A stretch of 64,000 nucleotides of DNA from Exiguobacterium aurantiacum. GTDB taxonomy: Bacteria; Bacillota; Bacilli; Exiguobacteriales; Exiguobacteriaceae. The stretch is from contig NZ_MKXO01000005.1 of the NCBI RefSeq assembly GCF_001766415.1, positions 1 to 64,000 of the forward strand, given 5' to 3'. Numbering within the stretch: position 1 is the first letter of the stretch; every line of letters begins with the position of its first letter. Shown piece after piece: positions 31,477-39,622 of this stretch. The notes beneath the pieces were generated by a model. That model had not been told where the DNA came from and searched no databases. It was given only the letters and a program-made list of their open reading frames with translations. The translations under genes were made by a program, and so were the position numbers.

Positions 31477-32542
31477 CGTGTTCAGGTTGATACGTGCAAT
31501 ACGGTTCCTCTGCCTTATAGTCGCCGGTGACGGCGTAGGCTCGGGCACGCGATCCGCCGCATAAGTAACGGTATTCGCAGTAGCCGCATTTGCCGCCGTG
31601 CGTGTCCGGGTCACGCAGCGTCTTGAACACCGGATGTTCCCGATAAATCTCGGCAAGCGGTGTCGTTTTGACGTTGCCGCAGTTGATCGGCAGGAAGCCG
31701 GACGGTTGAACATCACCGGTGTGAGAGATGAAGACGAAGCCGTTGCCGTCATTCGTCCCGCGTGGCGCTTTGGCGAGGTCGTCATGCGGATGACCGATCG
31801 GCGCGAGTCCTGCGTCTTTCCGTTTTTGATTTTCTTGCCGGGCGACCCGGCGATAGAACTGGGCCTCGGTCGTCGAGATGATGTATGGCACATGTTCTTG
31901 CAGCGCGAACGCCCAGCGTAGCACGTCCTCATGTCGTTCCGGCGAGATCGGTTGCAGGAGCGAGCCGCGACCGGTCGGGACGAGGAAGAACAGCGTCCAG
32001 ACCGAGACGCCGAGCTCACCAACGAGTTTCGCGATCTCTGGCAGTTGGTCGACGTTGTACTCGGTCACGGTCGTATTGATTTGGAACGACATGCCTTCCT
32101 CCCGGAAATAGGAGATGCCGCGAATCGTCCGCTCGAAGCTGCCGCGTGTCCCCCGGAAATAATCGTGCGCTTTCGCGTCGGCACCGTCGAGTGAGAACGC
32201 CCAGCGTGTCAACCCGGCCGCTTTGGCCCGTCTGACCGCGTCATGAGTCACCCGTGGCGTCGCTGATGGAGTCATTGAGACGCGCATGCCGAGTGACGCC
32301 GCGTATTCAGTCAACTCGAACAAGTCTTCACGCATGAGTGGGTCGCCGCCCGTGAAGACGAGAATCGGGTTGTCCATCGCGTAAATGTCACGAATGAGCG
32401 CTTTGCCTTGCGCCGTGTCTAATTCATCCGGGTAACGATGGTACTGCGCCTCGGCCCGGCAATGGACGCAAGACAAGGCGCAGGCGCGCGTCACTTCCCA
32501 GATGACGATGAACGGGTTCTCGTTGTAATCAATCCGTTTCAT
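31469..32542 (-). CDS. Radical SAM/SPASM-domain protein (BA_1875-like)
   Basis: The 357-residue protein has a radical SAM cluster motif CxxxCxxC at Cys21, Cys25 and Cys28 within EVTRACALSCVHCRAEA. A TGGDPLMR block and a C-terminal Cys-rich SPASM-type region (CGYCEYRYLC and a later Cys near the end) complete it. The WEVTRAC...HCRA opening resembles the AhbC/AhbD/NirJ group of heme-modifying enzymes and a Firmicutes family I recall as BA_1875-like; the reaction is unknown. The ATG overlaps the upstream oxidase stop as ATGA, so the two are translationally coupled. A role in porphyrin or heme chemistry is inferred only from this pairing. Confidence 0.8.
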   Translation of the reverse strand: MKRIDYNENPFIVIWEVTRACALSCVHCRAEAQYHRYPDELDTAQGKALIRDIYAMDNPILVFTGGDPLMREDLFELTEYAASLGMRVSMTPSATPRVTHDAVRRAKAAGLTRWAFSLDGADAKAHDYFRGTRGSFERTIRGISYFREEGMSFQINTTVTEYNVDQLPEIAKLVGELGVSVWTLFFLVPTGRGSLLQPISPERHEDVLRWAFALQEHVPYIISTTEAQFYRRVARQENQKRKDAGLAPIGHPHDDLAKAPRGTNDGNGFVFISHTGDVQPSGFLPINCGNVKTTPLAEIYREHPVFKTLRDPDTHGGKCGYCEYRYLCGGSRARAYAVTGDYKAEEPYCTYQPEHAK

Positions 32543-33906
32543 GAGCGCACCACCTGCTTCGCCGTCATCGCCCGCATGACGGCCTGTTTGGCGGAATCGA
32601 CACAGTCGGGAAGCCCGACCCCGTGTAAGATCGCCCCGCACGCCTCGACGCCATCGAGAGCGGCCAAGGCATGTTCGAACGCGTGCACATGTTGCTTATG
32701 ACCGACCTCGTATTGTGGCATCGTATCGACGTGGCGCTCGACTTTCGTGAAAAGCGGTGTCCCGACGTGTTGAATTTTGCGGAGCTCGTTTAACGCAAAC
32801 TCGGCGACCGCTTGATCCGTTGCAGCTAATAAGGCGGGCACGTGATCGGAACCGATATAGACGCGCAAGAGCGCCTTACCTTTCGGTGCCATGTGAGGCC
32901 ATTTCTTATGCATCCAACTGCAGGCGGTCAACGCATTGGCTTCCGCTTTGGCGATGACGTAACCTGTCCCGTCGAGCGCCGCCACATCTTTCTCGTCGAA
33001 CGCCGCGAGGACGGTGATCGATGAGGTGCGCTTCAATTGAGATAATCGCTCCGCCTCGGGGATTCCGAGGATCGGGCCGAGCGCATTCGGCGAAGTCGCT
33101 AAGATGATGCCGTCAAACTGTTCGATCGTGCCGTCCTCGAGTTCGATCTCATGAGGGCGGACCGAGGCGACACGGGTGCCGGTGTAGAGGCGGTCGATCG
33201 ACGGACGGAGCGCCTCGATGAGGATTCCGAGCCCGTTTTGTAACGATAAAAACTTCCCGGCCTCACGCGGTTTCACTCCGGCTTGTACAGGCGGCGTGAG
33301 TGCTTTCATGCCGAGAATCAAGCTGCGTGTTTTTTGTTCAATCGTGATAAACTGAGGGAAAGTAGACTCGATGCTCATATCTTGAAGCGTCCCGTTATAA
33401 ATGCCTGACAGGAGTGGTTCGATCATCGATTCGACGACTTCAGAGCCGAGCCGGGTCCGGAAAAACGTGTCGAGCGAAATGTCTTCGCCCGCATAGACGC
33501 GGGGGAGCACCAAGTCCATCCCGGCCCGAGCCTTTCCACGCCACGTGAACAGGTCGGTCTTCACCATCGGCCAAAATTTCGTGGGGATGCCCATGACGGA
33601 ACCGTTTGGCATTTGCCGTAACTTGTTGCGAACGTATATGTAAGACGTGCCGGTCTGTGAACGAACGAGCTGTTCATCAAGACCGAGTTCGGTGATGAGC
33701 TCGGTCAACGTCGGCTTTCTGGCCATATAACCGTCGGGACCGCATTCGAGTACAAATCCGTCCCGATAAACCGTCTTGATTTTCCCGCCGACCCGATCAC
33801 TCGATTCAAAGAGTGTGACGTGTGCACCGGCCTGTTTCGCATAGTAAGCAGCGGCCATACCCGTGATGCCGCCCCCGATAATCGCAATGTTGTTCAATCG
33901 ATTCAC
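32539..33906 (-). CDS. hemY: Protoporphyrinogen/coproporphyrinogen III oxidase HemY-type (CgoX)
   Basis: This FAD enzyme oxidises coproporphyrinogen III (in Gram-positive bacteria) or protoporphyrinogen. The 455 residues open with the dinucleotide-binding fold IAIIGGGITGMAAAYYAKQAG and the RVGGKIKT block, followed by FVLECGPDGYMARKP, all characteristic of HemY/HemG-type oxidases. No hemE, hemH or hemQ is adjacent, unlike the Bacillus hemEHY operon. The start is GTG at 33906 with a weak ribosome site; a TTG three codons in is an alternative and would give MNNIAIIGGG. It forms a two-gene minus-strand unit with the radical SAM gene. Confidence 0.85.
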   Translation of the reverse strand: MNRLNNIAIIGGGITGMAAAYYAKQAGAHVTLFESSDRVGGKIKTVYRDGFVLECGPDGYMARKPTLTELITELGLDEQLVRSQTGTSYIYVRNKLRQMPNGSVMGIPTKFWPMVKTDLFTWRGKARAGMDLVLPRVYAGEDISLDTFFRTRLGSEVVESMIEPLLSGIYNGTLQDMSIESTFPQFITIEQKTRSLILGMKALTPPVQAGVKPREAGKFLSLQNGLGILIEALRPSIDRLYTGTRVASVRPHEIELEDGTIEQFDGIILATSPNALGPILGIPEAERLSQLKRTSSITVLAAFDEKDVAALDGTGYVIAKAEANALTACSWMHKKWPHMAPKGKALLRVYIGSDHVPALLAATDQAVAEFALNELRKIQHVGTPLFTKVERHVDTMPQYEVGHKQHVHAFEHALAALDGVEACGAILHGVGLPDCVDSAKQAVMRAMTAKQVVRS

Positions 33907-34017
33907 CCATTTCTATATAGTCTTCGAACTAACCGTACCGAGAATATGGGTGTAGACATAGGATAAGTATCACACGGTTCTAGACGAAATTGTCACGGAT
34001 GAAAGGGAGGGGCGACT

Positions 34018-34197
34018 ATGGTTTGGTTCGGCATCACAGCTTCGATTGTCGTCGTTGGGATTGTCGCATTCATCGCCGCGATGAACCGACATGGAGAGAA
34101 GCTTGCTGGGGATGAGGAAAGTCCGCCGGTCATTTGGGCCGACGAGGACTGGTACAAGCCAGGATCGTCCAAAGATGACGGTCCGCCTGATGGCTAA
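34018..34197 (+). CDS. Small membrane-anchored protein with acidic DEDWY tail, unknown
   Basis: A 59-residue ORF with a strong site (GAAAGGGAGGGG) about 6 bases before its ATG. Residues 2-21 form one hydrophobic helix (VWFGITASIVVVGIVAFIAA). The rest is a charged tail with IWADEDWYKPGSS. The likely topology is N-terminus in the membrane and tail on one side. I do not recognise the family. It lies between the divergent oxidase gene and glutaminase. The excellent ribosome site, the membrane helix and the lack of any overlapping gene make it credible despite its size. Confidence 0.65.
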   Translation: MVWFGITASIVVVGIVAFIAAMNRHGEKLAGDEESPPVIWADEDWYKPGSSKDDGPPDG

Positions 34198-34256
34198 GCT
34201 TGAGAAGATATGATAAGATGAGCCGGTTGTAAACTATCGGATATGAGGTGATTTTG

Positions 34257-35198
34257 ATGAACGTATTAGAACAGCAGTTGGCGCATTTGGTCGACGAGTG
34301 TCGTCCGTATACGGCTCAAGGAAAAGTTGCGGATTATATCCCTGAGCTCGCACATGTCAAGGATGACTTGCTCGGCGTGGCGATTTGCCTGCCTGACGGT
34401 TCTTACATCCATGCGGGTGATGTCCATCATAAGTTTACGATTCAAAGCGTCTCGAAAGCACTCGCGCTTTGTTACGTGTTGATGGAGTTCGGCGAGGACT
34501 TCGTGTTCTCGAAAGTCGGGATGGAGCCTACGGGTGATGCGTTCAACTCGATCGCCAAGCTCGAAGAGACCGTGCCATCGAAACCACTCAATCCGATGAT
34601 TAACGCCGGGGCGCTAGCCGTCACGAGCATGATATTAGGGGATACGGCGGAACTTAAAATTTATCAGTTCCGTCAATTTTTAGCGACGTTACTCGGTGTG
34701 CCGGTCGAAGAAGTGACGTACAACGAAAAAGTCGCCCGCTCGGAATACGAGACGACCGACTTGAACCGGGCCTTGCTTTATTTCATGCGCCACCACGGCA
34801 TCGTGGAAGGCGACGTCGATGAGATCATCGACGTCTATACGAAACAATGTGCCATCGAGATCGACTGTTTTGAGTTGGCCCGCATCGGACGGGTGCTCGC
34901 GGGCAACGGGGAAGACCCGGTCACAGGCGAAGAGTTGATTCCGCGCCGGGTCGTCCGCATCGTCAAAGCGATCATGACGACGTGTGGCATGTATGACGCC
35001 TCCGGTGAGTTTGCGGTCCGTGTCGGTCTGCCAGGGAAGAGCGGGGTGTCGGGTGCGATTCTCGCGACCGGGAAGCACGAACTCGGACTGAGCGACGTCG
35101 GCTTCGGGATTTTCGGTCCCGCGCTCGACTCAAAAGGCAATTCGATTGCTGGTATGAAGCTACTCGAACTGCTCGTCGAACGCTACACGTCACGCTAG
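34257..35198 (+). CDS. glsA: Glutaminase GlsA
   Basis: Glutaminase hydrolyses glutamine to glutamate and ammonia and belongs to the serine beta-lactamase-like fold. The 313 residues contain the catalytic SxxK motif in QSVSK (Ser64, Lys67), NPMINAGAL, and the C-terminal LPGKSGVSGAILA block. The ATG at 34257 has GAGGTG six bases upstream; an in-frame GTG at 34248 overlaps that site. It is transcribed alone. Its stop TAG shares the palindrome CTAG with the stop of the convergent CHAD gene. Confidence 0.93.
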   Translation: MNVLEQQLAHLVDECRPYTAQGKVADYIPELAHVKDDLLGVAICLPDGSYIHAGDVHHKFTIQSVSKALALCYVLMEFGEDFVFSKVGMEPTGDAFNSIAKLEETVPSKPLNPMINAGALAVTSMILGDTAELKIYQFRQFLATLLGVPVEEVTYNEKVARSEYETTDLNRALLYFMRHHGIVEGDVDEIIDVYTKQCAIEIDCFELARIGRVLAGNGEDPVTGEELIPRRVVRIVKAIMTTCGMYDASGEFAVRVGLPGKSGVSGAILATGKHELGLSDVGFGIFGPALDSKGNSIAGMKLLELLVERYTSR

Positions 35199-35968
35199 AG
35201 CTTGATGGCGTCGACAGAAGCGTCAAGTTGCTCGTGCAGTGTGTCGATGAGTCGTTCATACGCCGAAACGTATTCGGTCGGCGGTGAAAAATCGGTCCAG
35301 CGTAGCAGCAATTGATGACGGTCATTCATCTCACCGAGCTCGGTTTGGAGCCGTTTCAACTTTTGGACCTGGTCTTTCGAGGCCTTTTCTTCGTAGTTTA
35401 ACAAGTACTCGTGCAAGTAGCGTTCACGCTTCACGGCGAGCCGGACTTTATGAAGTGCCTCGAGCCGGTCATGCTTTGATGTGGCGTGGTGGTGGGACTC
35501 GACGCGGCGTTTCCGCTCCGATTTTGCCTTATCGAGAAACGCTGAGGCGTCTTGCTTCTTTAACGAGCGATACAATTGACCGCCGATGAAGCGGCGCACT
35601 TGTTGGTCGAGCGACGGCGTCATCTTTTCGGTGACGCGCGAATTTAATAACGTCCGGTCTTTGGCGCGGTTCGCTTCCATGTGATCGGCAAACGCCTGCT
35701 CGAGCCCGGTCTCGATTGCGAGACCTTGGAGCAACACGTCCCCGTCACGGACCGCGCCGAGCGCTTCCATCAGCTGTTTCAATTGCCGATACGTGGAAGG
35801 TTTCGTGTCGTACAGTTGCATGAACGTCAGCAACTTGCGCAAATGGACCCGGGCCTGATGCACGTCTTCTGTGTTTTGGAAAGTGAGCGCTTCGGTCATA
35901 TAATGGTTGAACGTATTCCATGTTTCCAATAGTTCGTACTTTAGCTTCTCTGCATTCCGTTGATTCAT
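35195..35968 (-). CDS. CHAD domain protein
   Basis: The 257-residue alpha-helical protein shows the repeated conserved histidine/basic pattern of CHAD domains: VHQARVHLRKLLTF near residue 38, GAVRDGDVLLQGL, and later LHKVRLAVKRERY and GEMNDRHQLLL. CHAD proteins bind inorganic polyphosphate through such basic helices. There is no CYTH partner here. The start at 35968 follows AAAGGAAC; upstream codons in frame lack such a site. It is convergent with glsA, overlapping it by four bases at CTAG, and divergent from the MATE gene. Confidence 0.85.
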   Translation of the reverse strand: MNQRNAEKLKYELLETWNTFNHYMTEALTFQNTEDVHQARVHLRKLLTFMQLYDTKPSTYRQLKQLMEALGAVRDGDVLLQGLAIETGLEQAFADHMEANRAKDRTLLNSRVTEKMTPSLDQQVRRFIGGQLYRSLKKQDASAFLDKAKSERKRRVESHHHATSKHDRLEALHKVRLAVKRERYLHEYLLNYEEKASKDQVQKLKRLQTELGEMNDRHQLLLRWTDFSPPTEYVSAYERLIDTLHEQLDASVDAIKL

Positions 35969-36007
35969 CCGAATTTGTTCCTTTCTGAAATGAGATGAGG
36001 GTTGTCC

Positions 36008-37378
36008 ATGTATCAAACGCATTCACTTAACGAAAAAATAAAATTGTTCTTCACGATTTTCTTTCCGATTTTGGTCACGCAAGTATCATTCTACTTAATC
36101 AGCTTCTTCGATACGGTCATGTCAGGCCGAGCCGGAGCCGTCGACTTGGCTGGCGTCGGTGTCGGCTCGAGTCTATGGATGCCGGTCTATACGGGACTGA
36201 GCGGGATTCTGCTTGCCGTCGCACCGATTGTCGCTCAGGCGCTCGGGGCCCGTAATATCCAACATATCCAACGGACGTTGTATCAAGGCGTTTACTTAGC
36301 GATCGGACTGAGCATCGCGACACTCGTCCTCGGTGCGTTCCTCGTTCCGGCCGCAGTGGACGGGATGGGGCTAAGTGAGGAAGGAAAACGAATCGCCAAA
36401 GGTTATTTGCTCGCGCTCGGATTCGGCGTCTTGCCGATGTTCTTGTTCAACGTGCTCCGGACGCTCATGGATTCACTCGGAAAAACCCGAATTTCCATGT
36501 TGCTTATACTATTAGGGTTACCCATTAACGTCGGGTTAAACTACATCTTCATTTTCGGGAAGCTCGGACTTCCTGCTTATGGGGGCATCGGGGCCGGCAT
36601 CGCTTCTGCGATCACGTATTGGCTTCTCTTCTTCATGGCGTTCGCGTTCGTCCGGAGCGGGAAACCGTTCCTTGAGTATCGGTTCCTGCGCGCGCCGGAT
36701 CGATTGGCATGGCCGCGCCAAAAAGAACTGCTCAAGCTCGGGACGCCGATCGGCCTCGCCATCTTTGCTGAGGTCAGCATCTTCGCGGCCGTGACACTAC
36801 TCCTTAGCGAGTACGGGGACAATATCGTCGCCGCCCACCAAGCGGCGATCAACTTTGCCTCGTTCGTCTATATGTTGCCTTTGTCTGCTTCAAGCGCTTT
36901 GACGATCGTCGTCGGCTATGAACTCGGTGCCCGTCGGCTCCAAGACGCGGTGCGCTATGCCAAGATTGGGATTGTGCTCTGTCTGGCCGTATCGTCATTT
37001 TCAGGCGCCTTGTTGTTCTGGCAGAATGAACGCGTCGCCGCCATTTATACGAATGACGCCGCTGTCGTGGAACTTGCGGCCCACTTCATGATCTTTGCGG
37101 TCTTCTTCCAATTGTCTGACGCCGTCGCCGCACCGATTCAAGGCATCTTGCGCGGCTTCAAGGATGTCAACGTGACGCTCGTGTTGTCGCTCATCGCCTA
37201 CTGGGTGATCGGGCTGCCGCTCGGTTTCTTACTCGCGGAACGGTTCGGCTTCGGTCCCGATGGTTATTGGATCGGGCTCATCGTCGGACTTGCCGCCGGG
37301 GCAGTGCTCTTGTTCATGCGCCTCGTCCATATCGTCAAACGATACAATGCCAAAGCAGCTGTCGAAGAGACAGCGTGA
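36008..37378 (+). CDS. MATE family efflux transporter
   Basis: A 456-residue membrane protein with about twelve helices and a pseudo-duplicated fold. The N-terminal part FFPILVTQVSFYLISFFDTVMSG and the block SLWMPVYTGLSGILLAVAPIVAQALGA are typical of MATE/NorM exporters. Such pumps expel cationic drugs in exchange for Na+ or H+; the substrate cannot be told. The ATG at 36008 follows GATGAGGG. A probable terminator follows the gene. Confidence 0.9.
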   Translation: MYQTHSLNEKIKLFFTIFFPILVTQVSFYLISFFDTVMSGRAGAVDLAGVGVGSSLWMPVYTGLSGILLAVAPIVAQALGARNIQHIQRTLYQGVYLAIGLSIATLVLGAFLVPAAVDGMGLSEEGKRIAKGYLLALGFGVLPMFLFNVLRTLMDSLGKTRISMLLILLGLPINVGLNYIFIFGKLGLPAYGGIGAGIASAITYWLLFFMAFAFVRSGKPFLEYRFLRAPDRLAWPRQKELLKLGTPIGLAIFAEVSIFAAVTLLLSEYGDNIVAAHQAAINFASFVYMLPLSASSALTIVVGYELGARRLQDAVRYAKIGIVLCLAVSSFSGALLFWQNERVAAIYTNDAAVVELAAHFMIFAVFFQLSDAVAAPIQGILRGFKDVNVTLVLSLIAYWVIGLPLGFLLAERFGFGPDGYWIGLIVGLAAGAVLLFMRLVHIVKRYNAKAAVEETA

Positions 37379-37385
37379 CAAAATA

Positions 37386-37427
37386 GGGTTGGATCTGGTT
37401 CGTCCGGATGCAGCCTTTTTTTGTTTG
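37386..37427 (+). terminator. Probable terminator after the MATE gene
   Basis: GGTTGGATCTGG and CCGGATGCAGCC form a wobble-rich stem followed by seven T residues. Confidence 0.65.
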
Positions 37428-37485
37428 AGTCGATTGGAAGTCGGGCAAATGACTGATGATTTGATGATTTTTTTAAAACGGATAA

Positions 37486-37521
37486 ATTGGTCTATACAAC
37501 TATACTGATTTTTGATATGCT
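37486..37521 (+). promoter_or_regulatory. NagR (YvoA/DasR-type) operator and promoter of nagAB
   Basis: ATTGGTCTATACAACT at 37486-37501 closely matches the dre palindrome bound by GntR/HutC regulators of GlcNAc genes. It overlaps a plausible weak -35 (TATACA, 37493-37498); the -10 is TATGCT at 37516-37521. The regulator gene lies 3 kb downstream (40763-41491). Glucosamine-6-P or GlcNAc-6-P should lift repression. Confidence 0.75.
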
Positions 37522-37556
37522 ATTGTCGAGAATAGTAGTGAAAGGGTGGATGACTG

Positions 37557-38705
37557 ATGATGGTGATTATTAACGCACACCTCGTTTCTGGACAGGAGAC
37601 GTGGGAACGCGGTTATGTTCGGATAAACGGTAAAACGATTGAAGCGGTCGGGGCGATGGCTGACTATGAGGCTGGAGATGAGACAGTGCTCGATGTCGCA
37701 GGAAAACTCGTGACACCGGGCATGATTGATATACATGTCCACGGGGGGTATGACGTCGACACGATGGATGCGGACCGAGACCGGTTACGTTTCCTCAGTC
37801 AATCGATGCTCGCCGAAGGAGTGACCTCGTTTTTTGCGACGACGATCACGCAGTCACCGGAAGAAATCACCAAGGCGCTTGAGTCTGTCCGTGACGTCAT
37901 CGAGTCAAACGAGACGACGGTTGCCGGTATCCATCTAGAAGGACCGTTCGTCAACGTCGAGAACGCGGGGGCTCAACCGGCAGAATATATTATCGATCCT
38001 GACGCCGAGCAGTTTCGCATCTGGCAAGACGAGGCGGGCGGTCACATCCGACTCGTCACGTACGCACCGGAACGTCCGGGCGCACGAGAGCTTGAGCGAG
38101 TAATGATTGAATCGGGTGCCATCGGCTCAGCCGGTCATACGAATGCGACGTTTGCCGAGAACAAAGCGGCTGGCGTGAAGCACGGCACACATTTATACAA
38201 TCAAATGCGCGGGTTGCACCACCGTGAACCGGGGACGGTCGGTTACTGCCTGTTAGAACGGGACGTCATGGTTGAAATTATTCCGGACGGGATTCACAGC
38301 CGTCCCGAGATGGTCGATTTCGCGTATCGCTTGAAAGGCGCGGACGGTCTCGTCGTCATCACGGATGCGATGCGGGCGAAAGGTCTTCCGGACGGGCGTT
38401 ACGAGCTCGGGGGACAACCGGTCATCGTCGAGGACGGCGCGGCGCGGCTTGAAGCCGGTAACTTGGCTGGAAGTGTGTTGACGATGGACGCGGCGTTCCG
38501 CAACATCATCGCCTTCACCGGGTGCACGATTCAAGAAGCCGTGAAGATGACGTCCGCGAACCAAGCCGCTGAGTTTGGCATGAGTAAAAAAGGGTCAATC
38601 GCAGCCGGGTTTGACGCTGATCTCGTCATCTGGGACGGGTCATTGACGGTCGAGCAGACAATTCACCAAGGACGCATCGGATTTGAGAAGGAGGACGTGA
38701 AATGA
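37557..38705 (+). CDS. nagA: N-acetylglucosamine-6-phosphate deacetylase NagA
   Basis: NagA removes acetate from GlcNAc-6-P. The 382-residue amidohydrolase shows the metal motif DIHVHGGYDVDTMD, HLEGPF, SAGHTNATF, KHGTHLYNQM and VITDAMRAKG, all normal for the family. It is the first gene of nagA-nagB behind a NagR operator. The stop overlaps the nagB ATG by four bases. The start is the first ATG of an ATGATG pair after AAAGGGTGG; the second is equally possible. Confidence 0.95.
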   Translation: MMVIINAHLVSGQETWERGYVRINGKTIEAVGAMADYEAGDETVLDVAGKLVTPGMIDIHVHGGYDVDTMDADRDRLRFLSQSMLAEGVTSFFATTITQSPEEITKALESVRDVIESNETTVAGIHLEGPFVNVENAGAQPAEYIIDPDAEQFRIWQDEAGGHIRLVTYAPERPGARELERVMIESGAIGSAGHTNATFAENKAAGVKHGTHLYNQMRGLHHREPGTVGYCLLERDVMVEIIPDGIHSRPEMVDFAYRLKGADGLVVITDAMRAKGLPDGRYELGGQPVIVEDGAARLEAGNLAGSVLTMDAAFRNIIAFTGCTIQEAVKMTSANQAAEFGMSKKGSIAAGFDADLVIWDGSLTVEQTIHQGRIGFEKEDVK

Positions 38706-39466
38706 ACATATTAGTAGCGAAGACACCAGCGGACGCTGAACAGATTGCCTACACGCTCATTAAAGAGCGGTTGGCCGGGAAACGGGAATTCGTACTCGGG
38801 CTGGCGACGGGGAGCACGCCGGTCGGGATGTATAAGATGTTCAAGCAGGACCAGCTCGATTGCCGCCATGTGACAAGCGTTAATTTGGACGAATATATCG
38901 GGCTTGCTCCGAGTCATCCTCAAAGCTACTATAATTTCATGGAAGAACGTCTGTTCAACGATGTTCCGTTCAAAGAAAGCCATCTTCCGCGTGGTGACGC
39001 AAAAGATCCTGATGCTGAAGCGGAGCGGTATGAACAGCTCGTCCGATCAATCGGTGTCGATCTTCAACTGCTCGGGATCGGTGAAAACGGTCATATCGCG
39101 TTCAACGAACCGGGGACGGCGCTCGATGCGAAGACGCACGTGACAGCGCTCACTGAGTCGACGCGGGAGGCGAATCGCCGCTTCTTCGATGCAAGCGAAG
39201 AAGTCCCGACGCACGCGATCACGATGGGACTCGATACGATCATGAACGCGCGCGAGATTGTTCTCGTCGCAACGGGAGACCGAAAAGCGAACGCGGTCCA
39301 TCACATGATCGAGAGTGTGCCGTCTGTCGATTGGCCCGCGACGATTTTGCAGGCGCATCCGAGTGTCACGATCGTACTTGATACCGAGGCGGCCTCACAG
39401 TGCGCGCAAGCTTTACAGGCACGCGGAAGCGAAGCAGCCGCACGGTTCTTCTCGATCCGCTCATAA
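38702..39466 (+). CDS. nagB: Glucosamine-6-phosphate deaminase NagB
   Basis: NagB converts glucosamine-6-P to fructose-6-P and ammonia, feeding amino sugars into glycolysis. The 254 residues contain LGLATGSTPVGMY, VNLDEYIGL and GIGENGHIAFNEPG, the usual NagB signatures. The size matches the Bacillus enzyme rather than the longer allosteric E. coli one. The start overlaps the nagA stop (ATGA), with AGGAGG upstream. Confidence 0.95.
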   Translation: MNILVAKTPADAEQIAYTLIKERLAGKREFVLGLATGSTPVGMYKMFKQDQLDCRHVTSVNLDEYIGLAPSHPQSYYNFMEERLFNDVPFKESHLPRGDAKDPDAEAERYEQLVRSIGVDLQLLGIGENGHIAFNEPGTALDAKTHVTALTESTREANRRFFDASEEVPTHAITMGLDTIMNAREIVLVATGDRKANAVHHMIESVPSVDWPATILQAHPSVTIVLDTEAASQCAQALQARGSEAAARFFSIRS

Positions 39467-39473
39467 CCGTTCA

Positions 39474-39503
39474 ACCTGGGGACGCACGTCCCCAGGTTTT
39501 TTT
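39474..39503 (+). terminator. Intrinsic terminator of nagAB
   Basis: ACCTGGGGA pairs with TCCCCAGGT (39489-39497), followed by a T run. Confidence 0.9.
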
Positions 39504-39554
39504 GGTTGCGATTATGGGAAATTGTATGGAAATGAGTTTGTCATCAAAACGTTT

Positions 39555-39583
39555 TCGACAAAACTCGAGGATTCCTCTATAAT
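39555..39583 (+). promoter_or_regulatory. Promoter of the LCP gene
   Basis: TCGACA (39555-39560) and a perfect TATAAT (39578-39583) are spaced 17 bases apart, 40 bases before the gene start. Confidence 0.7.
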
Positions 39584-39622
39584 AAGTGAAGCTCGTATCA
39601 TTCGACCGTGAAGGAGAAAAAC

